64,000 bases of DNA, from NCBI GenBank assembly GCA_965204415.1, contig CBDBEL010000004.1, positions 1,564,072 through 1,628,071 on the forward strand, in the 5' to 3' direction. A program made the translations under genes and the position numbers. This document shows, piece by piece, positions 37,768-45,929 of the stretch. A model generated the notes under the pieces. The model was not told the DNA's origin and ran no database searches. It was given only the letters and a program-made list of their open reading frames with translations. The number at the start of each line of letters is the position of its first letter. Within the stretch, counting starts at the first letter, position 1. This DNA comes from Aldehydirespirator sp965204415. GTDB lineage: Bacteria > Actinomycetota > Acidimicrobiia > Acidimicrobiales > Aldehydirespiratoraceae.

Positions 37768-39386
37768 GCGCCACCGCCGAGGCCGCGGCCGCCGCGCCGG
37801 CACGCCCGGCGGGCAACAGCCGCCTCGACCGGGTGCCGCCGCGGGTGCTCAGCTCGCTGGTCGGCATCGCCGTTCTGCTGCTGTGGGAGTTGCTGGCCCG
37901 CACGGTGTACGCGGGCTCGTACCGGCTGTCGCCGCCCACCGCGGTGGTGGTCGAGTTCTTCGAGTTCCGCGGCCTCTACCTGCGCAATCTGTGGCACTCG
38001 ACCAAGACGGCGGCCTGGGGGTTCCTGTGGGGGAACCTGGCCGCCGCCGCGCTGGCCGTGACCGCCACCCTGGTGCCGTGGCTGCGGCGCAGCATCGGCG
38101 CAGTGGTGCTGACCGTGTTCTGCCTGCCGTTCATCGCGATCGCCCCGATCCTGCGGCTGATCACCGGACCGGGCAACGCCACCCCCATCGCGCTGTCGGC
38201 GCTGGCGGTGGTGTTCACCACCTACGTGGCCGCGCTGTTGGGCTTCGACCTGGCGCCGGGCAGCGCCCTCGACGTGATCCGCTCCTACGGCCGGGGCCGG
38301 CTCGTCGCCTTCGGCACGGTGCGGCTGCGGGCCTCGGTCCCGGCGCTGTTCGCCGGGCTGCAGATCGCCGCGCCGGCCGCCTTCCTCGGCGCGGTGGTGG
38401 GCGAGTTCACCGGCGCGCACCGCGGCCTGGGAATCCTCACGGTCAGAGCCCTGGGCGCGCTGCAGACCGACCGGATCTGGGTGATCGCGGTGATGTCCAC
38501 CATCGTGGCCACCGGCGGCTACCTGGCCATCGGAGCGCTGGGCCGGTACCTGTGCCCCTGGTCGCCCGCACTGGACGTGGGCGCGGTGCCGGTGGCCCGG
38601 GTCGAGCCCGGCCTGCTCAACCGGCTGGCCGGGCTGCTGGCCCCCATCGCGGTGGTGTTCGTCTTCTGGTACGCGTTCTTGTGGGTGTTCGGGATCGAGC
38701 CGTTCTTCGCCAAGACGCCCGTCGACGTGTGGGCCGAGCTCTTCTCCGTCGCCGAGGCGGCCGAGACCCGCTCAATCATCTTCGGGGCGCTGGGCACCAC
38801 GCTGTGGACGACCTCGCTGGGCTACGTAGTCGGTCTCGTCGGCGCGCTGGCGACTGCGCTCGTGTTCGTCCTGGTCCCGTGGCTGGAGCGGGCCCTGATG
38901 CCGATCGCGGTGGCGCTGCGGTCGGTCCCGATCATCGTCACCACGCCGGTGATCATCCTGTTCGTCGGGCGGGGCCTGCTGACCACCACCGCCATCGTGG
39001 CCGTGATGTCGTTCTTCCCGACGCTGGTCAACTGCTACACGGCCATGACCCGCACACCGGAGGGGATCCTCGACGTGCTCAAGTCCTACGACGCCAACTC
39101 CACGGCCAACGTGCGCAACGCCTACCTGCCGACATCGGTGCCGGCCCTGCTGGCCTCGGCCCGAATCGCGGTGCCCACCTCCCTGCTGGGCGCCACCGTG
39201 GCCGAGTGGCTGGCCACCGGCGACGGGATCGGGGCGGTGATGGTCACCGCCTTCACCCGCAACGACTTCAAGATCCTGTGGGTGTCGGTGGCAGTGCTCA
39301 CGATAGTGGCCGTGATCGTCTACTGGCTGGTGGCCGCGTTCGAGCTCCGCACCCTCGAACGCATGGCTCCGGGAATCTCAAGATGA
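37764..39386 (+). CDS. Double-length fused SsuC-type ABC permease
   Basis: 540 residues, twice the usual permease of about 260. The start is TTG at 37764 overlapping the ATPase stop (TTGA). Each half carries the full binding-protein-dependent permease pattern: the first with TLVPWLRRS, DVIRSYGRGRLVAFGTVRLRASVPALFAGLQIAAP, and the second from about 290 with ALRSVPIIVTTPVIILF, DVLKSYDANSTANVRNAYLPTSVPALLASARIA. The EAA-type loops that touch the ATPase are present in both halves. Fusion would give a fixed heterodimeric channel. Stop overlaps the next start (ATGA). Confidence 0.92.
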   Translation: MSATAEAAAAAPARPAGNSRLDRVPPRVLSSLVGIAVLLLWELLARTVYAGSYRLSPPTAVVVEFFEFRGLYLRNLWHSTKTAAWGFLWGNLAAAALAVTATLVPWLRRSIGAVVLTVFCLPFIAIAPILRLITGPGNATPIALSALAVVFTTYVAALLGFDLAPGSALDVIRSYGRGRLVAFGTVRLRASVPALFAGLQIAAPAAFLGAVVGEFTGAHRGLGILTVRALGALQTDRIWVIAVMSTIVATGGYLAIGALGRYLCPWSPALDVGAVPVARVEPGLLNRLAGLLAPIAVVFVFWYAFLWVFGIEPFFAKTPVDVWAELFSVAEAAETRSIIFGALGTTLWTTSLGYVVGLVGALATALVFVLVPWLERALMPIAVALRSVPIIVTTPVIILFVGRGLLTTTAIVAVMSFFPTLVNCYTAMTRTPEGILDVLKSYDANSTANVRNAYLPTSVPALLASARIAVPTSLLGATVAEWLATGDGIGAVMVTAFTRNDFKILWVSVAVLTIVAVIVYWLVAAFELRTLERMAPGISR

Positions 39387-39982
39387 CGCTCGCCGCGGCG
39401 GACGTTCCCGGCCCCGGCCCCTCCGGCTCTGCGGCCGCCGACGCCCCGGCCGCAGTCCTGGCCCGCTACGCAGAGTTGGCCGAGATGCTGTCGGGGATGG
39501 ACGGTCGCCCGCAAGCCGACCCGGACCTGTCAGCCACCGCTGCGGCCGCACTGCTGCACGAGGCCCGGCTGCTGGACTCCGGCCGCTTCGAGGACTGGCT
39601 GGGCGGATGGACCGACGACGCGGTGCTGTGGGTGCCGCTGTCTGATCGGGCCCACCCCGGCACCGACCAGTCGCTGCTGCTCGACGACCGTCGGCGGCTG
39701 GCCGAGCGGATCGAGTGGCGCCGCGACCCGTCGGCGTGGGGCCAGCAGCCGCCGTCGCACACCACCCGCATCGTCGGCGGCGTCGAGGCCTGGGCCGCGC
39801 CGGGCGGAGGCCTGGTCACCCGCTCGACGCTGCTCATAGACGAGCACCGCCACGGCCGCCACCAGCAGATCGCCGGGTGCCAGATCCACGAACTGGTCGG
39901 CGACGACCTCCGGCGGCGCACCAAGATCCTCGTCGTGCCCACACTCAGCACCGGCATCCGCAATCCGAGCTTCCTGCTGTAG
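39383..39982 (+). CDS. Ring-hydroxylating dioxygenase beta subunit (SnoaL/NTF2 fold)
   Basis: 199 residues. The pattern EARLLDSGRFEDWLGGWTDDAVLWVPLSD (about 54-82), RIEWRRDPSAWGQQPPSHTTRIVGGVEAW and a final KILVVPTLSTGIRNPSFLL is that of small subunits of Rieske non-haem iron dioxygenases. It has no catalytic centre of its own and stabilises the alpha trimer. The order beta then alpha is reversed from most operons. The TAG stop is also the first three bases of a miniature repeat (39980-40098) that separates it from alpha. Confidence 0.85.
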   Translation: MTLAAADVPGPGPSGSAAADAPAAVLARYAELAEMLSGMDGRPQADPDLSATAAAALLHEARLLDSGRFEDWLGGWTDDAVLWVPLSDRAHPGTDQSLLLDDRRRLAERIEWRRDPSAWGQQPPSHTTRIVGGVEAWAAPGGGLVTRSTLLIDEHRHGRHQQIAGCQIHELVGDDLRRRTKILVVPTLSTGIRNPSFLL

Positions 39983-40098
39983 AGGCCGAGCGGAAGGGCA
40001 GCAACTAGTGAAGATCCTAACGAGACACCGAGCGAGGCCGTGGGCGCGGTTGCTGTGGATTGGGCAGCCCGTGAGCGCAGCGAACAAGAGCGGAATGT
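39980..40098 (+). repeat. MITE-like interspersed repeat between beta and alpha genes
   Basis: It opens TAGAGGCCGAGCGG as in the family ends and contains CGAGCGAGGCCGTGGGCGCGG and the core GAGCGCAGCGAACAAGAGCG at 40073-40092. The right end is missing: the sequence passes directly into the ribosome site of the alpha gene. The beta stop codon TAG is part of the element, so insertion or evolution of the element set that gene's end. Confidence 0.75.
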
Positions 40099-40110
40099 AG
40101 GAGTAGCGCC

Positions 40111-41388
40111 GTGGCCGCCGACTTCGATCCGTCCCCCGCCGACTTTGGTGAGCTGGTGCAGCCCCATCGGGTGCACCGCCGCATCTACACCGACCCGGCG
40201 ATCTTCGAGGCGGAGATGACCCGGGTGTTCGCGGCGTCATGGTGCTATGTGGGCCACGAGAGCGAGATCCCCCGACCGGGCGACTACCGCACCACCACGC
40301 TGGGCTTGCGACCAGTGTTGATGACCCGGGGCCGCGACGGCGAGGTGAACGTGCTGCTGAACCGCTGCGCGCACCGGGGCACGGTGCTGGCCGGGGAGTC
40401 GAGCGGCTGCGCCAAACGCTTCGTGTGCCCCTACCACGGCTGGACCTATGCGCCCGACGGGCAGCTGGTGGCCATCCCGTTCCCCGCCGACCATCCGGTC
40501 GAGGACTACTCAACCCTGTCGCTGGGCCGGCTGGAGGCGGCCAGCTACCGGGGATTCGTGTTCGCCACCCTCAACGCCGACCCCGAGCCGCTGGAGTGCT
40601 GGCTCGGCGAGGCCGCCGACGCGTTCGACACCATCATCGACCGCCATCCCGGCGGCGAGATCGCCGTCATGGGCTCCCCCCAGCTCCTGGAGTTCGCCGG
40701 CAACTGGAAGCTGTCGTGGGACAACGCGGCCGACGGCCTGCACGCCACGTTCGCCCACCACTCCTACAACACGCTGGGCGAGATGGTGGACACCGAGACG
40801 GTCCTGGCCCGCGACCCCGGATCGACCCCGATGGTGTCCAGGGCGCTGCGCAACGGGCACATGGTGGTGGACCAGCGTCCGGGCATACCCCAGGGGCCGT
40901 GGGCCACCATGCGCGACGTTCCGTTCCGGGAGCCGCTCGAGTCGGTGCTGGCCGACGCGGGCACCGCCGAACTGCTCGACCTGGCCACCGGCAGCATGCT
41001 GAACCTGTCACTGTTCCCGAACCTGATCTTCGTGGGCAACCAGCTGCTGGTGGTCGAGCCGGTGGCGGTGGACCGCACCAGGCTCCAGCTCTGGCTCACG
41101 TCCGCGCCGGGCGCGCCGCCCGAGATCGACCTGCTTCGCCTGCGGGTCGACGAGGACTTCGTGAACTTCGGCACCCCCGACGACCTGGACATGTTCGAGC
41201 GGGTCCAGCGGGGCCTCTGCGTCCCCGAGATGGAGTGGATCGACATGAGCCGCGGCCTGCCCGACGACCCCGGCGACGGCGAGGGCGGCACGGTGGAGGG
41301 GCCGATCACCTCCGAGGCCCCCCAGCGCCGCTACCTCGCCCACTACGCCAAGCTGATGACGACCCCGGCAGCGACCCGTGCCCGCTGA
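40111..41388 (+). CDS. Rieske non-haem iron oxygenase alpha subunit
   Basis: 425 residues from GTG 40111 with TAGGAG upstream. The Rieske [2Fe-2S] motif is RCAHRGTVL...CPYHGW (about residues 86-112). The mononuclear iron site is DNAADGLHATFAHHSY near 210-225, with the bridging Asp, two His ligands and a distant Asp. It would insert oxygen into an aromatic or heteroaromatic ring or oxidatively demethylate, with the beta subunit encoded just before. No ferredoxin or reductase gene is nearby, so electrons must come from elsewhere. Its 3' end forms the first unit of a 47-bp tandem repeat. Confidence 0.92.
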   Translation: MAADFDPSPADFGELVQPHRVHRRIYTDPAIFEAEMTRVFAASWCYVGHESEIPRPGDYRTTTLGLRPVLMTRGRDGEVNVLLNRCAHRGTVLAGESSGCAKRFVCPYHGWTYAPDGQLVAIPFPADHPVEDYSTLSLGRLEAASYRGFVFATLNADPEPLECWLGEAADAFDTIIDRHPGGEIAVMGSPQLLEFAGNWKLSWDNAADGLHATFAHHSYNTLGEMVDTETVLARDPGSTPMVSRALRNGHMVVDQRPGIPQGPWATMRDVPFREPLESVLADAGTAELLDLATGSMLNLSLFPNLIFVGNQLLVVEPVAVDRTRLQLWLTSAPGAPPEIDLLRLRVDEDFVNFGTPDDLDMFERVQRGLCVPEMEWIDMSRGLPDDPGDGEGGTVEGPITSEAPQRRYLAHYAKLMTTPAATRAR

Positions 41389-41511
41389 CCCCGACGCCCC
41401 AACCGCGGACCCCGGCAGCGACCCGTGCCCGCTGACCCCGACGCCGCGACCGCGGACCCCGGCAGCAACCCGTGCCCGCTGACACCGACGCCCCAACCGC
41501 GGACCCCGGCG
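41361..41511. repeat. 47-bp tandem repeat at the alpha/PhyH gene junction
   Basis: Units begin at 41361, 41408 and 41455, with a 10-base start of a fourth at 41502. Each contains CCCGTGCCCGCTGAC, that is a GTG start codon and, in the first, the alpha-subunit stop (41386-41388). Because 47 is not a multiple of three, the three GTG codons (41378, 41425, 41472) lie in three different frames and only 41472 is in frame with the PhyH gene. Confidence 0.92.
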
Positions 41512-42311
41512 CTGTGACCGCCACCGAGCGCAGGGCCGTCTTCCAGTCGCAGGGCGCGGTGGTGATCGGTGGATTGCTGGATCGGGATTGGTGCGAGCGC
41601 CTCCAGATCGCTATCGAGCGCTGCCAGGCCAGCCCGAGCCAGTTCTACGGGGTGCTGTCACCACCAGGCGAGCGCAAGGTGGACAGCGACCTGTTCCGCT
41701 GGTTCGACGACGGTGACATCGCCGAGGCGACCCACGCCTCGCCGCTGCCCGCGCTGGGTGCCGAGCTGTGCGGCGCCGGCGCAGCCGTATTGATCGAGGA
41801 CCAGTGGTTCTGCTCGGAGCCCGGAGCGATCTCGCGCAGCCCCTGGCACCAGGACCACCCCTACTACAACCTCGACCGGCCCTTCGTCACCATCTGGGTG
41901 ACCCTCGACGACGTGACCGCCGACGCCGCCCTGCGGGTGGTGGAGGGCTCCCACGCCACCGGCATCACCTACGCGCCGATCGAGTTCTCGTCGTCGACCA
42001 CCACCATCGGCGGCGCCTCGGAGCTGGAGCCGGTGCCCGACGTGGACGCCGACCCCGAACGGTTCCCGGTCACCACCTGGGACCTGAAGGCCGGCGACGC
42101 GGTGGCCATCGACTCCCGGATGCTGCACTCCACCGGCATCCGCGAGGTGGCCGACCGGCCCTTCCGGCGGCTGTCGACCCGCTACGCCCATCCCGACACC
42201 CGCTATCTCGACCTGGGCGAGCAGGCCGCGGTGTTCTGGCGGATGCTCCCCCACGGCCTGAGCACCGGCGACCCGGTGGCCGGCGAGATCTTCCCCCTGA
42301 TCGAGCCCTGA
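41472..42311 (+). CDS. PhyH-family Fe(II)/2-oxoglutarate-dependent dioxygenase
   Basis: 279 residues from the GTG in the third repeat unit. The iron ligands His126 and Asp128 (WHQDHPYYN) and His219 (RMLHST) form the facial triad; an Arg in RLSTRYAHPDT near 228-238 would hold 2-oxoglutarate. VVIGGLLDRDWCERL near 33-47 is a usual N-terminal helix. Family members hydroxylate aliphatic positions or dealkylate small molecules. The first 20 residues are encoded by the repeat and may not be essential; a later start is possible. Last gene of the importer-oxygenase operon. Confidence 0.88.
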   Translation: MPADTDAPTADPGAVTATERRAVFQSQGAVVIGGLLDRDWCERLQIAIERCQASPSQFYGVLSPPGERKVDSDLFRWFDDGDIAEATHASPLPALGAELCGAGAAVLIEDQWFCSEPGAISRSPWHQDHPYYNLDRPFVTIWVTLDDVTADAALRVVEGSHATGITYAPIEFSSSTTTIGGASELEPVPDVDADPERFPVTTWDLKAGDAVAIDSRMLHSTGIREVADRPFRRLSTRYAHPDTRYLDLGEQAAVFWRMLPHGLSTGDPVAGEIFPLIEP

Positions 42312-42368
42312 CCACCCCGTCGGCTGCGCGGGCCACGCCTGCCGGCCGGGTCTCCTCCACGGACGAAC

Positions 42369-42427
42369 TGGCAGACACCTGCCACCAAATTGGCAGTCGG
42401 CTGCCACAACTTGGCAGACATCTGGCA
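42369..42427. promoter_or_regulatory. Array of three TGGCAG-N4-CTGCCA operators
   Basis: Site 1 (42369-42384) and site 2 (42391-42406) are perfect inverted repeats, TGGCAG-ACAC-CTGCCA and TGGCAG-TCGG-CTGCCA. Site 3 (42412-42427) is TGGCAG-ACAT-CTGGCA with one mismatch. Starts are 22 and 21 bp apart, two helical turns, so all three face the same side of the DNA. They precede the small membrane protein gene at 42514 by about 90 bases. The cognate regulator is unknown. Confidence 0.8.
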
Positions 42428-42513
42428 GGCATTTGCTGAGCGCACATGCTCAGAATGGAGCCTGTTCACACGACCGGGCCGCGGAGGCGGCCTCGACCAA
42501 AGAGGAGATCGAC

Positions 42514-42831
42514 ATGTCCAACACGAAGACCGCGCCGCCCCGTTCGCTGACGGCCCGGTGGCTGCTGTGGATGACGGCGGTGGCCGTCACCGCAGGCGTG
42601 GTCACGGTGTCCAAGCTGTCGTGGCCCAAGCTGCGCTCGTGGTCGAGGACGCGCGAGGATGCCCCGTCATGGCCGGCCTCGACGAGGGCGCAGGACACCG
42701 CCGACACGGCCACGGTGCCTCTCTACGACGGCGAGGCGCCGGCCCACGCGGCCGCAGCTGATGACGCCGGCTGGATCGCCTTGCTGGAGTCTTCTCAGCA
42801 CGACGACGAGGTTCCGGCCCACGCGGCCTGA
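42514..42831 (+). CDS. Small single-pass membrane protein of unknown function
   Basis: 105 residues from the ATG at 42514; GAGGAG lies 5 bases upstream. A short polar start is followed by one hydrophobic segment, WLLWMTAVAVTAGVVTV at about 17-33, then a basic stretch (KLRSWSRTR), so the N-terminus is probably outside. The rest is polar and acidic with two similar endings, GEAPAHAAA near 79-87 and DEVPAHAA at the very end, suggesting an internal duplication. No family is recognised. It stands alone behind a triple operator array and is followed by a strong hairpin at 43065-43106, so it looks like a separately and tightly controlled unit. Confidence 0.65.
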   Translation: MSNTKTAPPRSLTARWLLWMTAVAVTAGVVTVSKLSWPKLRSWSRTREDAPSWPASTRAQDTADTATVPLYDGEAPAHAAAADDAGWIALLESSQHDDEVPAHAA

Positions 42832-43064
42832 TCGCCGCTGAGGGGCACCGACTCCACGATGTCGCCGCGGTGGTCACCCCCGCCCCGGACCACTCCATGA
42901 CACCTCGGCTCGCCCGCCTCCGCCTCGAAGGCTCGGACCGCTCCATAACCCCCAGGCGGCTCCGACTCAGCCTCGACGGACCAAGCCGCGGCAAGCGCCG
43001 AAGACCCCAGTCCGAGGCACCCTGAGCGCACCCGCATGCGCCAAGGGCATCGACCACCAACGGC

Positions 43065-43106
43065 CGGTGACGGGCCGCTGCCGACTAGGGCGGCGGCCCG
43101 TCACCG
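43065..43106. terminator. Strong hairpin, probable bidirectional terminator
   Basis: CGGTGACGGGCCGC (43065-43078) pairs perfectly with GCGGCCCGTCACCG (43093-43106) around a 14-base loop. It lies between the small membrane protein gene and the convergent XRE-cupin stop (43117). No T tract, as usual in high-G+C actinobacteria. The remaining bases 42832-43064 show no gene or motif. Confidence 0.7.
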
Positions 43107-43116
43107 CGACACACCA

Positions 43117-43749
43117 CTAGCCCGGAGCGGAGACGTGGACGAAGCGGGTGGTCTCGGCGCCCAGATGGTGCCAGCGATGGCGGGTGGCGGTGGAGTAGAT
43201 CATGGTGTCGCCCGCGGCCAGGCGGTGAGTGACGATGCCGCCGTCGCCGTCGTCGAGGTCGACGGCCAGCATCCCGGAGGTCACGTGGATCATCTCCCGG
43301 CCCTCCGACGCGAAGAAGCCGCCGAGCTGCGAGCCGGGCTCGACCACGTACTCGGCCGCGCTGAAGGGCTCGTCGAGGCCGGTGAGCTGGCGGCGGAAGG
43401 CGGTCTGGGGCGCGTCGGTGATGTCGTAGCGCTGGCCCTCGTCGCCGTGCGTGACCACCACGTCGGCCGACACCGGGCCGGCGAGTAGCTGCTCCGGAGT
43501 GGTCTCCAGCACCCTGGCGATGGCGAACAGCGACGTCAGGCTGGGAGCCGCGAAGCTGGTCTCCACCTGGCTGAGGAAGGGCACCGACAGCCCGGCCCCG
43601 TCGGCCACCTGGCTCAGAGTCAGGCCGAGTTGGTTGCGGCGGCCGCGCACCGCCTGGCCCAGCTCCTCCAACGCCCGGGTGTCGTGATCCCGGTAAGCCT
43701 GGGGCTGGGGCTGGGCGCTGGCGGGCTGGGGCTGGGCGCTGGCGGCCAT
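43117..43749 (-). CDS. XRE-family regulator with C-terminal cupin domain
   Basis: 210 residues. After a 20-residue Gln/Pro/Ala start with a repeated AQPQP, the HTH covers about 28-85 (LGQAVRGRRNQLGLTLSQVADGAGLSVPFLSQVE, then PSLTSLFAIARVLE). A cupin domain follows (about 130-205) with EPGSQLGGFFASEGREMIHV, LAAGDTMIYSTATRHRWHHLG. Such proteins sense a small molecule through the cupin and regulate nearby catabolic genes. It is the last gene of a minus-strand group (aldo/keto reductase, enolase-superfamily enzyme, regulator) and is my candidate for the protein that binds the ACTTTGAT palindromes. Confidence 0.9.
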   Translation of the reverse strand: MAASAQPQPASAQPQPQAYRDHDTRALEELGQAVRGRRNQLGLTLSQVADGAGLSVPFLSQVETSFAAPSLTSLFAIARVLETTPEQLLAGPVSADVVVTHGDEGQRYDITDAPQTAFRRQLTGLDEPFSAAEYVVEPGSQLGGFFASEGREMIHVTSGMLAVDLDDGDGGIVTHRLAAGDTMIYSTATRHRWHHLGAETTRFVHVSAPG

Positions 43750-43777
43750 CGGCGGGAGGGTACTTGCGCCCGACCGG

Positions 43778-44977
43778 TCAGGCGCCGGAGTCGTCGGCCG
43801 GCCCGCTACCGGCGGCGGTGCGGCCCGACTCGTGCTCGGGGAACAGCTCTGCGTAGGTGTCGCCCTCGCGGTAGGGGTGGGCGGCCAGCTTCTCCTCGTC
43901 GATGTCGACGCCCAGCCCGGGGCCGGTCGGCGCGGTGATGTGGCCGCCGCCCAGGTCGGTGAGGGCCAGACCGGGGTTGTGGCCGATGTCGGTGATCATG
44001 GGCTGGTGGGGGTCGATGTCGTACTCGCAGAGCCGCACCCTGGCCGCGGTGGCCCAGTGGAGGTTGGCGGCCAGCCCCACCACCGTCGGCCCCCCGACGT
44101 GGGGGATGACCTCGATGGAGGACCGGGCCGCGATCCCGACGATCTCCAGGCAGTTGAGGATGCCGCCGGTGAGGGTGGCGTCGGGCTCGAACACCCGGGC
44201 GGCGTCGCGGCGGGCCAGCTCGGCGTACATGCGGGGCGAGTAGACCCGCTCCCCCACCGCCACCCGGATCGACGAGTTGTGCTGGAGCCGCTCCAGGCCC
44301 TCGATCTGGTACTGGGGCACGGGCTCCTCGAAGAAGTGGATGCCGTAGGGGGCGATCCGCCGGCACAGCTCGATGGCCGAGTCCGGATCGTGGAACCAGT
44401 ACGAGTCGACTCCCATCAGCTTGCCGGCGCCGATGTGCTCCCGCACCGTCGCCACAGCCTCGGTGTCGCCGTCGATCGTGCGGCCCAGCCGCACCTTGAC
44501 TCCCGCGAACCCGAGGTCCATGCACTGGTCGAAGTAGTGAGCGTGCCACTGGGCGCTCTCCTCGAACATGGTGGTGCCGGTGCCGTACAGCGGGATCTCA
44601 TAGGCGCTGCCGCCCAGCAGCTGGTGCACGGGGGCGCCCAGGGTCTTGCCGAGGATGTCCCACAGCGCGATCTCGATCGCGCCGATGGTCTGGCTGCTCA
44701 GACCCTCCCAGCCGAGGTAGCCGTCAAGGGCCACCTGGAGGTCGGCGACGCGGTCGCGTATGGCCAGCGGGTCACGCCCTTCCAGATGCCGCGAGCACAC
44801 GTCGTCCACTGCGGCCCGGAACACGGTCGGGTAGGAGTGTCCCCAGTTGGTGGACGACTCGCCCCAGCCGACGGTGCCGTCGTCGGTCTCGATCCGCACC
44901 AGCGCGAAGCTGCGCTCCATGTCGGGGTCGATCTTGCGGTAGCCGGCCAGCACCGCCCGCACGCTCTCGATTCTCAT
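43778..44977 (-). CDS. Enolase-superfamily enzyme (mandelate racemase/muconate lactonizing type)
   Basis: 399 residues. The capping domain (1-125, DDGTVGWGES) leads to the barrel with GVKVRLG near 166 (the KxK position reads K-V-R), metal ligands Asp in GVDSYW near 193, Glu in FFEEPV near 220 and Glu in VAVGERV near 247, and a His in IPHVGGPTV. R in place of the second K with a downstream His fits acid-sugar dehydratases or epimerases acting on a carboxylate substrate. The extended tail after 370 is unordered. The gene begins 14 bases after the aldo/keto reductase stop. Confidence 0.88.
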   Translation of the reverse strand: MRIESVRAVLAGYRKIDPDMERSFALVRIETDDGTVGWGESSTNWGHSYPTVFRAAVDDVCSRHLEGRDPLAIRDRVADLQVALDGYLGWEGLSSQTIGAIEIALWDILGKTLGAPVHQLLGGSAYEIPLYGTGTTMFEESAQWHAHYFDQCMDLGFAGVKVRLGRTIDGDTEAVATVREHIGAGKLMGVDSYWFHDPDSAIELCRRIAPYGIHFFEEPVPQYQIEGLERLQHNSSIRVAVGERVYSPRMYAELARRDAARVFEPDATLTGGILNCLEIVGIAARSSIEVIPHVGGPTVVGLAANLHWATAARVRLCEYDIDPHQPMITDIGHNPGLALTDLGGGHITAPTGPGLGVDIDEEKLAAHPYREGDTYAELFPEHESGRTAAGSGPADDSGA

Positions 44978-44990
44978 CTCGGTCGCTCCC

Positions 44991-45923
44991 TCATTCTTGC
45001 AACTCCATTCCTTGCAGCTCCGGCCACAGGTCGTCGGGGACCGGGATGCGCAGCCCGTCCAGATTCTCGTCCACCTCCGCCGGAGCGGCCATCCCGACCA
45101 CCACCGCGGTCACCGCCGGGTTGGTGAGCGGGAAGTTCACCGCCGCGGCCCGGAGGGACACGCCATGGCGCTGGCAGACCGAGTCGATGGCCGCGGCCCG
45201 CGCGAGAGTCTCCTCCGGCGCGGGGCCGTAGTCGTACCAGGAACCGGCTCGAGGCCGGGCCAGCACCCCGCTGTTGAAGACGCCCGCGGCCAGGTACGCC
45301 ACCCCCCGCTGGGCGCAAGCGTCGATCAGTTGGGCTGCCGATCGGTCGAGCAGTGTGTAGCGACCGGCCACCAGCATGCAGTCGAGGTCGGCCCGCTCAA
45401 GGAAGACGGTTGCGGTGGCGACGGAGTTGGTGCCCAGCGACACCGCTCCGATCACGCCCTGCTCGCGCAGCTCCACCAGCGCCGGGTAGGTGCCCTCCAG
45501 GGCCTCGTGGATGTGGTCGTCAGGGTCGTGGATGTGCACGATGTCCACCCGGTCCACGCCGAGACGCTCCAGGCTCGACTCCAAGGATTGCCTGGCCGCG
45601 TCGTAGCCGAAGTCGAAGTGGACGTCGACGGCGCCGTCGGCCCCTTCGGTCAGCAGGCGGCCGGCCTTGGTGGCGATGACCGGGCCCTCGCCGCCGGCCG
45701 CAGCGAGGGCCCGGCCCAGACGGCGCTCGGCCTCGCCCAGCCCGTAGAAGGGGGCGGTGTCGAAGAACCCGACTCCTCGCTCGAGGGCCCGGGCCGCGGT
45801 CTTCACCGCAGTCTCCGCATCGTTGCCCCAGAAGATCGTGGCCAGCGGGGCGGTTCCCATCGCCAGGCGTCGAACCCGGAGCCCGGTCCGTCCCAGCTCA
45901 ACCTTGTCCAGAGGATCCTGCAT
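44991..45923 (-). CDS. Aldo/keto reductase (aldose dehydrogenase-like)
   Basis: 310 residues. LGRTGLRVRRLAMGTAPLA opens the barrel, DTAPFYGLGEAERRLG holds the catalytic Asp and Tyr near 56-61, VIATKAG the Lys near 86, and HIHDPDDH the His near 133. The sequence resembles D-threo-aldose 1-dehydrogenase/L-fucose dehydrogenase relatives of the family. It begins the minus-strand group, and its promoter region contains the second ACTTTGAT-type palindrome shared with the divergent PanB-like gene. Confidence 0.9.
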   Translation of the reverse strand: MQDPLDKVELGRTGLRVRRLAMGTAPLATIFWGNDAETAVKTAARALERGVGFFDTAPFYGLGEAERRLGRALAAAGGEGPVIATKAGRLLTEGADGAVDVHFDFGYDAARQSLESSLERLGVDRVDIVHIHDPDDHIHEALEGTYPALVELREQGVIGAVSLGTNSVATATVFLERADLDCMLVAGRYTLLDRSAAQLIDACAQRGVAYLAAGVFNSGVLARPRAGSWYDYGPAPEETLARAAAIDSVCQRHGVSLRAAAVNFPLTNPAVTAVVVGMAAPAEVDENLDGLRIPVPDDLWPELQGMELQE

Positions 45924-45929
45924 GGAGCG

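Noticed and set aside
42424..42437. A sigma-54-like -24/-12 pattern, TGGCAGGCATTTGCT
   Set aside because: The GG to GC distance is one base short of the required spacing and sigma-54 is generally absent from actinobacteria. The TGGCAG is better explained as part of the operator array.
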